The notes under the pieces were generated by a model. The model had not been told where the DNA came from. It saw only the letters and a list, made by a program, of their open reading frames with translations, and searched no databases. The translations under genes and the position numbers were made by a program. Of a stretch of 8,700 bases of DNA, positions 1 to 7,402 are shown piece after piece. Origin of the DNA: Chloroflexota bacterium (lineage in GTDB: Bacteria; Chloroflexota; Dehalococcoidia; JACQGW01); contig JACQGW010000129.1 in NCBI GenBank assembly GCA_016199325.1, positions 1-8,700 on the forward strand, in the 5' to 3' direction. The stretch's first letter is position 1. Every line of letters starts with the position of its first letter.

Positions 1-3000
1 CAACTCGGCGACTGGCCATACGGCATTGCGTTGTCGAGCGATGGAACGCTGTACATGGCGGACCACTCGAACTTTCGCGTTCGGCGGATAACTCCTGACG
101 GCATCATTTCAACGGTGGCAGGCGGCGGTGGGTCCTACGACAATGGGGTCCCTGCGACATCCGCGTATCTGCCGTATCCCACCGATGTTGCCATCGCCCC
201 GGATGGAGTGGTCTACATCGTCGACTCGAACCAGCATCGAATCCGGAAGATATCTGCCACATCCGCCGAGCCTGGCTGGATCGACCAGACCCCGCCTGGG
301 ATTGTTCCTCATGTCGGTGGCGTGAGCGCGCTCGACGCGAACACGGTTTGGGCCGTGGGGAGCGCACGGACGATCTTGAAGACGACCAATGGCGGTGTCA
401 CCTGGGCACCGCAACAGCCGATAACGGGCGCCGGGCTCACGGACGTAGACGTTGTGGATGCCAACACGGTCTGGGTGGTCGGCGACGCCAGCCCTGATAG
501 CGGCTGCGGCGATGGCGAAACCGGTTGCGGCCTCGTCCTGAAGACAACAGACGGCGGCGCAACCTGGACTGCCCGGACCTTCCCTCGCGGATACTTCCCT
601 GGCTCTCCCCACCTGACGGCGGTTTCTGCGGTCGACGCCAACACCGTCTGGGCAGTGGGCTTCTGCGGCGCCGTTATCAAGACGGTGGACGGTGGTGCGA
701 ACTGGCTCAACCTGTCGGGCGGCTGTGTCTACTTCAGCGATGTCGCGGCGATCGACGCCAACACCGCCTGGGCCAGTGCGGTATCGGGCGTCTACAAGAC
801 GACGAACGGTGGCGCCAGCTGGAGTCTCGTCTATCCCTCTGCCGTGGCTCTCCACAGCATCGCCGCAGTCGGCCCAAGCGTGGCGTGGGCAGTGAGTCAG
901 GGTGGAACGATCGTCAAGACCATCGACGGAGGCGCCAACTGGATCACACAGACGTCCGGTACGACAGTCACTCTCGGCGGGATTACCGCGCTGGACGCCG
1001 CAAACGTGTGGGCAGTGGGTGAGAACGGGACCATATTGAGGACGGCCGACGGAGGCACGCACTGGGTTGTCCAGCCCTCTGGCACCACCCTCGGCCTCAA
1101 TGGCCTCACCGTGGTCGGTCCTGGAACCGCGTGGGCCGTCGGCGGCGACGGCGGAACTAAGGGCACGATTCTGAAATGCTGTGTGAGACCCACAACGTCA
1201 ACGACAGCGCCAGGGACGGCCAACGACCTTCTCTGGACCACCCGCGCCAGCATGCCGACCCGGAAGGACTTCTTCGGAGCGGCAGTACTGAACGGAAAGC
1301 TTTTCGTGGTCGGAGGAAGAAACTCGGACGGTGCCCTTGCAACAGTTGACGAGTATGATCCAGCAGCCAATACGTGGTCGCCCAGGGCTCCCCTCCCATC
1401 TGCCCGTTCTCACCTTGCCCTGGTAGCAGCGGACAACGGCAAGCTCTACGCCATCGGCGGTCTTGATTACGTCGTCGGCCGTGTTCAGGGCAATGCCACT
1501 GTGGCGACCGTTGACGAGTACGATCCGGCAACCAATAGCTGGACTACGCGGGCAAGCATGCCAACCAGTCGTGCTGCTATGGCTGTAGCCGTGAGCAATG
1601 GAAGGATCTTCGCGATCGGCGGATGGTCCGGCCCCGTGCCTGACAATGCGCGACCCACACCCCTTGCCGTCGTCGAGGAGTATGATCCAAGCACAAACAC
1701 GTGGCTGGCTCGTACCCCAATGCCCACGCCACGGTACACGTTGGGAGCCGCCGTAGATCCTGACGGCAAGCTCTACGCTATTGGCGGATCACCTGATAAC
1801 GTCACCAGTGTCGCTACCGTCGAGGAATACGACCCCATCAACAATACATGGAGAAATCGCGCTCCGATGCCGACGAATCGGTTGGGCTTGGGCATGGCAG
1901 AGGCCTCAAATGGAAGGCTGTATGCTATAGGAGGATCTCCGGGTGGTGCAGTTCTCGCAACAGTCGAGGAGTACGACCCCAGCACCAACACATGGACGAC
2001 GCGTGCCAGTATGCCGACCGCACGCGCTGGCGCCAGTGCCATTTCCATGCCAAACGGCAGCTTGTATGTTGTCGGCGGCAACGATGGGTACGATTATGTT
2101 GCGACGGTCGAAGAGGCAACCTTCGTCGGCGGAACCCGGCTCGTCGGAACGCAGGCCAATCGCATCCTGCCCGGCGACACGGCCGCCTACACCATGGCGG
2201 TGGATACCCGCGGATCCGCCCCCGGCACCTACGCCCGCACGCTGACGTTCCGCACCAGCGATCCGGCGCGGCCGACCGCCACCGTGCGGGTTGCCGGGGT
2301 CATCACGACGACGGGACCCCTGACGTCCACGCCGGGCGTCTCGACGCTGCCGGACCTGGCCGTGTCGCCGGCCGACGTCGCCTTCGGGTCGCCGTCGCCG
2401 ACGGAGGGGGAGACCGTCCCGATCACGGCGACCATCCAGAACGGCGGCGGCGGCGACAGCGGGGGGCTGGCCGTCTCCTTCTTCGCCACGGCGGCGGGCT
2501 GGGGCGAGACCCTCATTGGCTCCGCCTTCGTGACGAACGTGCCGGCCCGCGGGACCGCCCAGGCGACGATCCGCTGGAACACCCTCGGCTTCGTCGGCTC
2601 GGTGCCGGTGCGGGTCGTCGCCGACCCCTTCCGCCGGGTCGCCGAGTCCGACGAGGGCAACAACTCGGCGGCGGCCGGCATCGCCGTCCGCACCCGGCCG
2701 GACCTGAGTGTCGCCGGCATCGCCCTGTCCGACGCCGAGCCGGTCGATTCCCAGGCGGTGACGGTCACCCTCGCCCTGCCGAACACGGGCCAGACGACGG
2801 CCGTCACCCACACCGTCGCGCTCTACGACGGCAACCCGAGCGCCGGCGGCGTCCCCATCGGGGACGTCACACTGCCGCCCCTGCCGGGCGGGGAGACGCG
2901 GACGGTCGAGGTCGTCTGGACGCCGGCTCGGCTCGGCGCCCACCGGCTCTTCGCCGTGAGCGACCGGGCGAACGCCGTCGCCGAGTCCGATGAGGGCAAC

Positions 3001-5343
3001 AACCAGGCGTGGCGGGACGTCGCCGTCGGCTTCCGGGGGCCGATCCTCGTCGACAGCGGCACGGCGGCGGACCTCGCCTACACGGCCGACCGCGGCTACG
3101 GCTACGTGGACACGGGCTACACCGACGAGCGGGTCAGTTGCGGGGAGGCGCCCCACGAGACGCTCCGCCGCGACCCGAGCGGCCAGGTGAGCTATCGCTT
3201 CGACCACCTCCAGCCCGGCCGCTTTTACCATCTGAATCTGACGCTCTACGAGTGCTCGCCGGCCGGACGGCAGGAAACCGTCGAAGTCGACGGCAACCCC
3301 GTCACCGGCACGGTCGTTCTGGGCGGCGGCCAGCCCCAGCGGCTCTCGCTCCGGCTCGACCCGGCCCTCTACGCCGACCGGAGCATCACGGTCTCCGTCA
3401 AGGCGCCGGTCATCGAAGGGGGCGCCATCGTCAACGAGGTCAAGCTCTCCGACGTCGACTACCGCTACGTCGACGCCGGCGGCGGCAACGACCTGGCCTA
3501 CACGCCCGCGCGCGGCTACGGCTATCTGGACGGCATCGCCGACCCGTCGGTCACGACGCAGACGCTGCCGTACCAGAGCTTCCGCGTCAACCAGAACGGC
3601 GATACGCTGCGCTACCAGTTCGACCGGCTCGACCCCGGCAGGCGCTACCAGGTCCACCTCACGTTCTGGCAGCCGGCGGGAACGACCGCCCGCGTCCAGA
3701 GCGTCCGGATCAACGGCGCCGACACCGGGGTCGTCGTGGACAGCGGCGATAACCAGCCCCACCGGGTCACCCTCGACGTGCCGCCGTCGGTCTACGCCAC
3801 GAGCGGGAGCATCGTCGTCGGCGTTGTCCGCAGCGGTGGCCTGGCCGGCCCGCTCGTCAACGAGATCGCGCTGGAGGAGCGCACCGACACGACGGGGCTG
3901 GCGGAGCTGCCGACGCCAACGCCAACTCCCACCCCGACGGCCACGACAACGGCCACGCCGACGCCGACCGGCTCGCCGACGCCCAGCCCGACGCCCACGG
4001 CGACGCCGACGACCACGGGCACGGCGGCGCCGAACGAGGTGCTGGACGTTCGCCAGAGCAACGTGACCGACGTCTCCTTCACGCTCTCCTTCCTCTCGAA
4101 GCTCCCGGCCATCGCGGCGGTGCGCTACTGGGTCAGCGGCACGACCCCGAGCTCGGCGCCGGTGGCCGAGGACTTCCGGACGGCGCCGGGCGAGACCCAC
4201 CGGGTCCGCGTGCCCACGAGTCTTGACGCGCTGGACCGTCTGACCCCGGAGACGGCCTATCGCTACACTGTCCATCTCGACGGCGCCCTCGATCCCGTCT
4301 ACACCGGCACCGTCCGAACCGGGCCAACGCTCGGCGGGGAGACGCCGCGCGAGGCATTCGGCCGCGTCGTGGCCCTATCGGGCAGCCCGGTCGGCGCCGC
4401 GCTGGTCTACCTTACCGTCGAACGCGCCGGCGACCAGGCGGCGTCGGCGCTCCTTTCGGCCGCCACCGACGCCGACGGGTACTGGTGGATCGGCCTGGGC
4501 GGCGCCCGGACCCAGGACCTGGCGGCGCCGTTCTCCTATTCGACGGCCGACCTGGCGCGGCTGGAAGTGACGGCCGGCTCGGCCGGCGCCGCCGCCGGTT
4601 CGCGGGCGGTCGGCGGTCCGTGGCCGATCACGCTGGCGCTCCAGGCGGTCGCACAGCGGAGCATCTCCCTCGGCTTCGGCTGGAACGCCGTGGCGCTGCC
4701 GCTGGCGCCCACCGAGCCCATCTCGGCGTCTCAGGTGGCGGGCCTCGCCAACGGCGACGGCTCCACCCGCATGAGCGGGGCGTTCCGCTTCGTCTCTGGC
4801 CTCTGGCAGGGCGGCACGTACACCGGCACGGCGTTCGTCGGCGACGACTTCCCATTGCATCCGGGCGAGGGCTACTTCTTCAGGATGCAGAGTCCCTTCG
4901 TCTGGGGCCTCGCCGGGCAGCCGATCACCGGCGCCGTGCCGCTGCACCTGGAGACCGGCTGGAACCTGGTCGGCGCGCCGGCCCCGGCCGGCCTGCGGGC
5001 GCGGCACCTGTCGGACGAGGCGGGCACCATCTCAGATACGACGAGCTACAACGTCCGACAGGTCGCCCGCTGGATCCTGGGCGGCTACGAGGGCCACGTC
5101 TCGGGGTATCCGTTCAACAACTTCCCGATCACCGACACGGCGGCGTACTTCGTCCAGGCGACCGTGAGCGGCACGCTCGTCCCCGGCACCTCGGGCTACT
5201 TCCCGTTCGACTCCGTGCCGGCGCTCTCGGCGGCGGGTGCGTCGGCTCGGGTGGCGATGGCTCAGCGTGACGCGGTGCTGCCGAGCCGTCGGCGGTGGGC
5301 GGCCTGGCGGTCGTTCGGTCAGCGCAGATTGAGTGAGCGGTGA
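1..5343 (+). CDS. Giant secreted multi-domain repeat protein (NHL / Ycf48-like / Kelch / CARDB / malectin-like), 5' end outside window
   Basis: Open in frame from base 1 to the TGA at 5341-5343, giving 1780 visible residues. The TTG at 31 is an internal leucine inside an NHL repeat, not a start. Domains by window residue: NHL 1-85 (LYMADHSNFRVRRI, VYIVDSNQHRIRKI). Ycf48/BNR-like propeller about 93-394, with six repeats of the type DANTVWAVG..ILKTTNGGxTW and a seventh ending in LKCC without the NGG..W end. Kelch 407-706, six repeats (MPT.R, GKLYAIGG, VEEYDPSTNTW). Incomplete Ig-like segment 707-760. Two CARDB domains 779-1011 (both with AESDEGNN). Two malectin-like sandwiches 1013-1295. P/T linker about 1302-1344, Fn3-like 1346-1441, carboxypeptidase-regulatory-like 1448-1548, and two GWN modules 1554-1720. 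The tail is basic, with no sortase motif or membrane anchor. The N-terminus and any signal peptide are outside the window. These domains typically bind glycans or proteins or act as scaffolds outside the cell, so a secreted or surface adhesion role is inferred. No catalytic residues are recognisable. Confidence 0.93.
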   Translation, partial: QLGDWPYGIALSSDGTLYMADHSNFRVRRITPDGIISTVAGGGGSYDNGVPATSAYLPYPTDVAIAPDGVVYIVDSNQHRIRKISATSAEPGWIDQTPPGIVPHVGGVSALDANTVWAVGSARTILKTTNGGVTWAPQQPITGAGLTDVDVVDANTVWVVGDASPDSGCGDGETGCGLVLKTTDGGATWTARTFPRGYFPGSPHLTAVSAVDANTVWAVGFCGAVIKTVDGGANWLNLSGGCVYFSDVAAIDANTAWASAVSGVYKTTNGGASWSLVYPSAVALHSIAAVGPSVAWAVSQGGTIVKTIDGGANWITQTSGTTVTLGGITALDAANVWAVGENGTILRTADGGTHWVVQPSGTTLGLNGLTVVGPGTAWAVGGDGGTKGTILKCCVRPTTSTTAPGTANDLLWTTRASMPTRKDFFGAAVLNGKLFVVGGRNSDGALATVDEYDPAANTWSPRAPLPSARSHLALVAADNGKLYAIGGLDYVVGRVQGNATVATVDEYDPATNSWTTRASMPTSRAAMAVAVSNGRIFAIGGWSGPVPDNARPTPLAVVEEYDPSTNTWLARTPMPTPRYTLGAAVDPDGKLYAIGGSPDNVTSVATVEEYDPINNTWRNRAPMPTNRLGLGMAEASNGRLYAIGGSPGGAVLATVEEYDPSTNTWTTRASMPTARAGASAISMPNGSLYVVGGNDGYDYVATVEEATFVGGTRLVGTQANRILPGDTAAYTMAVDTRGSAPGTYARTLTFRTSDPARPTATVRVAGVITTTGPLTSTPGVSTLPDLAVSPADVAFGSPSPTEGETVPITATIQNGGGGDSGGLAVSFFATAAGWGETLIGSAFVTNVPARGTAQATIRWNTLGFVGSVPVRVVADPFRRVAESDEGNNSAAAGIAVRTRPDLSVAGIALSDAEPVDSQAVTVTLALPNTGQTTAVTHTVALYDGNPSAGGVPIGDVTLPPLPGGETRTVEVVWTPARLGAHRLFAVSDRANAVAESDEGNNQAWRDVAVGFRGPILVDSGTAADLAYTADRGYGYVDTGYTDERVSCGEAPHETLRRDPSGQVSYRFDHLQPGRFYHLNLTLYECSPAGRQETVEVDGNPVTGTVVLGGGQPQRLSLRLDPALYADRSITVSVKAPVIEGGAIVNEVKLSDVDYRYVDAGGGNDLAYTPARGYGYLDGIADPSVTTQTLPYQSFRVNQNGDTLRYQFDRLDPGRRYQVHLTFWQPAGTTARVQSVRINGADTGVVVDSGDNQPHRVTLDVPPSVYATSGSIVVGVVRSGGLAGPLVNEIALEERTDTTGLAELPTPTPTPTPTATTTATPTPTGSPTPSPTPTATPTTTGTAAPNEVLDVRQSNVTDVSFTLSFLSKLPAIAAVRYWVSGTTPSSAPVAEDFRTAPGETHRVRVPTSLDALDRLTPETAYRYTVHLDGALDPVYTGTVRTGPTLGGETPREAFGRVVALSGSPVGAALVYLTVERAGDQAASALLSAATDADGYWWIGLGGARTQDLAAPFSYSTADLARLEVTAGSAGAAAGSRAVGGPWPITLALQAVAQRSISLGFGWNAVALPLAPTEPISASQVAGLANGDGSTRMSGAFRFVSGLWQGGTYTGTAFVGDDFPLHPGEGYFFRMQSPFVWGLAGQPITGAVPLHLETGWNLVGAPAPAGLRARHLSDEAGTISDTTSYNVRQVARWILGGYEGHVSGYPFNNFPITDTAAYFVQATVSGTLVPGTSGYFPFDSVPALSAAGASARVAMAQRDAVLPSRRRWAAWRSFGQRRLSER
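3904..4032 (+). repeat. Low-complexity Pro/Thr linker inside the giant protein
   Basis: About 43 residues consisting almost only of Pro and Thr with some Ala, Ser and Gly (PTPTPTPTPTATTT and onward), encoded by near-repetitive ccg-acg-ccc-acg codons. Such P/T linkers separate domains in secreted proteins and are especially common in large exported proteins of Chloroflexota. Here it divides the malectin-like half from the Fn3-like and GWN modules. The repetitive DNA could slip in replication, so linker length may vary between strains. Confidence 0.9.
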
Positions 5344-5348
5344 ACGGC

Positions 5349-5406
5349 GAACCTCACCCCCCGTCCCCCTCTCCGCTGGCGGAGAGGGGGACGGGAGGTG
5401 GGGTTC
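5349..5406. terminator. Long hairpin between convergent genes (bidirectional terminator or palindromic repeat)
   Basis: A perfect 16-bp stem pairs 5360-5375 with 5380-5395 around the loop ctgg. After one mismatch (5359/5396) it continues to 5349/5406 with one G-T wobble, giving about 27 stem positions in 58 nt. It begins 5 nt after the giant gene's stop and ends 14 nt before the stop of the convergent RES gene, the expected place for a shared terminator. There is no T-run on either side, so it is not a classic intrinsic terminator. The very G/C-rich arms (CCCCCTCTCCG) also look like dispersed intergenic palindromes seen in GC-rich bacteria. Confidence 0.75.
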
Positions 5407-5420
5407 AACCTGCGCTGAAC

Positions 5421-6062
5421 TCAACAGACGTCGTTCACCACGTCGATGTGGAATCGTGAGAGGATGCGGCTCGTCTCGACCCGGAGATCCGCAACAGTAG
5501 CATCGCCAAGCTTACCCCAGACGTCGAAGGCGACCGCGTCACCAGCTCGATCAAAGAGGGCGATCGAATAGAGCGCGTTGTGGTGCCGACTGGGGTAGAA
5601 GATACCGTCGACGCCGGCAAGATGACTGTGGATCGCCTTCGCCCAGGATCGGGAGAGGCGATAGCTGTCACCTCCGGTCACCCGCAGGTCGATCCCCAGG
5701 CGAGCAAGTCCGTCGTCCGCGAGATACGCAAGGCGCAGGTTTCGGAGGACCGCGACCTTCGCCACGTAGTACTGTTTCAGCGAGCACTCGCTGATGGAGC
5801 GATGCAACTCATGTGTGGGGTCTGGGTCGAACACTTCGAGAAAGCAGCAATCGAGGGAAGTGCCCAGATAACAGACACCGAACGATCGGTCGGGCGCATC
5901 GAAACGGAAGCTCTTCGTCTTGCCGAAGAAGTCTGGGCTGGCGTGCCTTACGCGTGTCAGACGGAACAGCGCCACCCCGGCGTCGACCGACAGGATTGGC
6001 AGGCGCCAGTCGTTTCCCGTCGGTGGATAGCGCGGCCGTGTTGCTGGATGGGATGGGGCCAC
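5421..6062 (-). CDS. RES-domain toxin of a type II TA module
   Basis: 213 residues from a GTG at 6062-6060. RES toxins of Xre/MbcA-type pairs degrade NAD+ in the cytoplasm (family knowledge). The RES features are visible: LFRLTR (R34), SFRFDAPDRSFGVCYLG (R53, R59, Y65), LEVF (E76) and DGIFYPSRHH (S158, R159), i.e. the Arg/Tyr, Glu and Ser that define the family, in the usual order. Length suits the family. The GTG follows the antitoxin stop after one base (TGA-T-GTG), which implies translational coupling. The ATG overlapping that stop is in another frame. The open frame extends upstream to 6266, but that part is the shadow of the antitoxin gene and is low-complexity Ser/Arg/Pro, so it is not used. 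No strong Shine-Dalgarno is seen (GGTGAG lies about 13 nt upstream). The fold call is firm; activity is inferred. Confidence 0.88.
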   Translation of the reverse strand: MAPSHPATRPRYPPTGNDWRLPILSVDAGVALFRLTRVRHASPDFFGKTKSFRFDAPDRSFGVCYLGTSLDCCFLEVFDPDPTHELHRSISECSLKQYYVAKVAVLRNLRLAYLADDGLARLGIDLRVTGGDSYRLSRSWAKAIHSHLAGVDGIFYPSRHHNALYSIALFDRAGDAVAFDVWGKLGDATVADLRVETSRILSRFHIDVVNDVC

Positions 6063-6063
6063 A

Positions 6064-6747
6064 TCAGAATCCCATCTCACCGGCCTGCTCTGCGAGATCG
6101 CGGACCCGGGCAATGGAGCTCGGCGTCCCGATTCGGAGGAGGGCCAGCGGGGTCCGGCCGCCCAGCGACGGCGCCGCGGTGAGGAAGAACTTTGCTTTCT
6201 CCCAGGCGGGGCGCTCGCCGAGGATAGCCAGGATCTCGTCAAGATGACGGAGGACCCCTCGCTCACCCTGGTCGGGTGATTCGACGAACTGGAACGACGG
6301 GTACAGGTACTGGTGCTCGTCGAACCGGACGCCGAGCAGCTTGTTGTGGCGCCGCCAGTTGCTTACCGTCACAGTGCTGACGCCAAGACGCTCGGCAACT
6401 TCGCCGGGAGCCAGCGCCGGTCCCAACCAGGCGATCGCTTCAGCGCGATACCGGCGGCCACGTTCCAGCGCCGCATCCCATCGGGCCTCTGCCTCGCGGA
6501 GCTCGTGAGGTGAGACGGTCCGATGCGCCGGCGCGGTCACGGGGAAGTACTGCTGCCTCAGCGCCGGGGCGATCTCGACGGCATGTGCTCCATGCGGGTG
6601 CATTGCCTCGATTGCTGCTGTGGCCTGGTTCAGCACGACATGGACGGCCTCAAGTAGGGGCGCCGGCGAAGCCTCGATGACGGCCTCGACCCGCCGGACA
6701 AGCTGGTGCATCTCTTCCCGAACGCTCTCCCTCGTGATCGTCACCAT
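6064..6747 (-). CDS. DUF2384 / Xre-MbcA-ParS-type antitoxin for the RES toxin
   Basis: 227 residues. The ATG at 6747-6745 is preceded by GGAGGG at a 6-nt spacing. An upstream in-frame ATG at 6807 lacks such a site and is rejected. Residues 1-110 are largely helical and charged. Residues 112-132 (APGEVAERLGVSTVTVSNWRR) form a helix-turn-helix. YLYPSFQF follows, then a DUF2384-like C-terminus, about 164-225 (LDEILAILGERPAWEKAKFFL, then GGRTPLALLRIG). In this family the C-terminal part caps the RES active site and the HTH represses the operon. The gene sits directly upstream of the RES gene (one-base gap), the standard antitoxin-first order. The roughly 110-residue N-terminal extension before the HTH is longer than in compact MbcA-like antitoxins; its role is unknown. 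Confidence 0.88.
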   Translation of the reverse strand: MVTITRESVREEMHQLVRRVEAVIEASPAPLLEAVHVVLNQATAAIEAMHPHGAHAVEIAPALRQQYFPVTAPAHRTVSPHELREAEARWDAALERGRRYRAEAIAWLGPALAPGEVAERLGVSTVTVSNWRRHNKLLGVRFDEHQYLYPSFQFVESPDQGERGVLRHLDEILAILGERPAWEKAKFFLTAAPSLGGRTPLALLRIGTPSSIARVRDLAEQAGEMGF

Positions 6748-7108
6748 GGCACACCCTCCATCGCCAAATGTCCCCGACGTGTCTGCATGCCGGAACAATG
6801 GTAACACAGATCAGAAAGAAACCCAAGATCGCAAAGGATCGTAAGGAGCAGGACCGGGCCAAAGCTTCCCAACAGCGGTGGGCCATCACGATGGATGCTC
6901 GCGGTAGACCAGCCTGGCCACTCGGGAGCAGGACCTCCGAAGGATACAGACGGCGCTGAGTGGACGTGAGCGGGAGGACTGTGACGTTCGGCATGGCCTG
7001 GTTGAACTCCTCGTCGCTCACGATGAGCACCGGCCGCTGTCCCCGCTGCTCTGACCCGCGTACGGGGTCCAGGTCCGCCTCCACCACCGCCCACTGCAGA
7101 GCGGCCAT
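6650..7108 (-). pseudogene. MazF/PemK-family toxin, C-terminus replaced (probably inactive)
   Basis: The ATG at 7108-7106 overlaps the antitoxin stop by one base (TGATG), typical coupling in mazEF-type operons. Residues 11-77 are clearly MazF/PemK: ADLDPVRGSEQRGQRPVLIVS, then MPNVTVLPLTSTQRRLYPSEV and SIVMAH. The catalytic pair of the family, Arg after the SEQRG loop (R25) and Thr in PLTS (T48), is present. MazF cleaves mRNA as a dimeric endoribonuclease (family knowledge). After MAH (6878) family similarity stops: the expected QIRT(I/L)SK and C-terminal helix are missing, and the frame runs another 75 residues through unrelated sequence, the next operon's promoter and the start of the DUF2384 gene. 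The N-terminus is also unusual: the GEVWWADL start is degraded to WAVVEADL. Most likely a truncated toxin; a fused but still folded protein is less likely. Confidence 0.75.
6798..6826 (-). promoter_or_regulatory. Predicted promoter of the DUF2384/RES operon
   Basis: Reading the minus strand: TTGGGT (6826-6821), 17 nt, then TACCAT (6803-6798), placing transcription start near 6791, about 44 nt before the ATG at 6747. It lies inside the out-of-family 3' part of the upstream MazF-like frame. Spacing is ideal, box match moderate. The sequence TTACCATTG recurs exactly at the predicted promoter of the other TA module. Confidence 0.5.
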
Positions 7109-7374
7109 CAGCCGAGCCGCTCGGCGGTTTCAGCGTCAGCCGAGCGAAAAGCCGCATCGATCTCGTCCAGGTCCTTCAGAAAGAGCGGGGCTCGCGCCGC
7201 CTCTTCCCAGCGGGCCCTTCGCGTCTGCCGCCGGATCTCTTTGAGCTCTCGGACCAGCGCCCGCTCCACGAGTGCGTTCTTGCTCGGAGCGACTCCCTCG
7301 CCGACCGCTTCGTCCACTGCGACCAACATATCTTCAGGCAAGCTAAAGGTCGCCTTCCTTGTCTTCCTCGCCAT
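7108..7374 (-). CDS. Ribbon-helix-helix (CopG/MazE-like) antitoxin
   Basis: 88 residues. The ATG at 7374-7372 has GGAGGT (7387-7382) at a 7-nt spacing; the upstream in-frame ATG at 7419 would lie at the predicted transcription start and is rejected. Residues 6-50 match an RHH DNA-binding domain: beta-strand KATFSLPEDML, helix with DEAVGEG, turn APSKNALVERALVRELKEI. The C-terminal part is acidic (LKDLDEIDAAFRSADAETAERL), fitting a flexible toxin-wrapping tail. It overlaps the MazF-like gene by one base. RHH antitoxins form dimers that repress their own promoter and neutralise the partner; a tandem 8-bp repeat upstream could be the operator. The gene looks intact although its partner is truncated. 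Confidence 0.87.
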   Translation of the reverse strand: MARKTRKATFSLPEDMLVAVDEAVGEGVAPSKNALVERALVRELKEIRRQTRRARWEEAARAPLFLKDLDEIDAAFRSADAETAERLG

Positions 7375-7402
7375 CGATAGGACCTCCACACCAGGAACTT
7401 CT

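Noticed and set aside
31..33. TTG at 31 as the start of the giant gene
   Set aside because: The frame is open to base 1 and the preceding residues (LGDWPYGIA) belong to the same NHL repeat, so the gene begins outside the window.
1906..4275. Long minus-strand open frame of 789 codons opposite the giant gene
   Set aside because: It is Arg/Asp/Gly/Val-rich with no recognisable domain, as expected for the antisense frame of GC-rich coding DNA; the plus strand carries clear Kelch, CARDB and malectin-like domains.
5580..6182. Plus-strand 200-codon frame opposite the RES gene
   Set aside because: There is no ribosome site and no family resemblance; the opposite strand holds the RES motifs.
6063..6266. 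Upstream extension of the RES frame to an earlier start at 6266
   Set aside because: It lies entirely within the antitoxin gene and encodes low-complexity Ser/Arg/Pro; the GTG at 6062 just after the antitoxin stop fits family length and operon layout.
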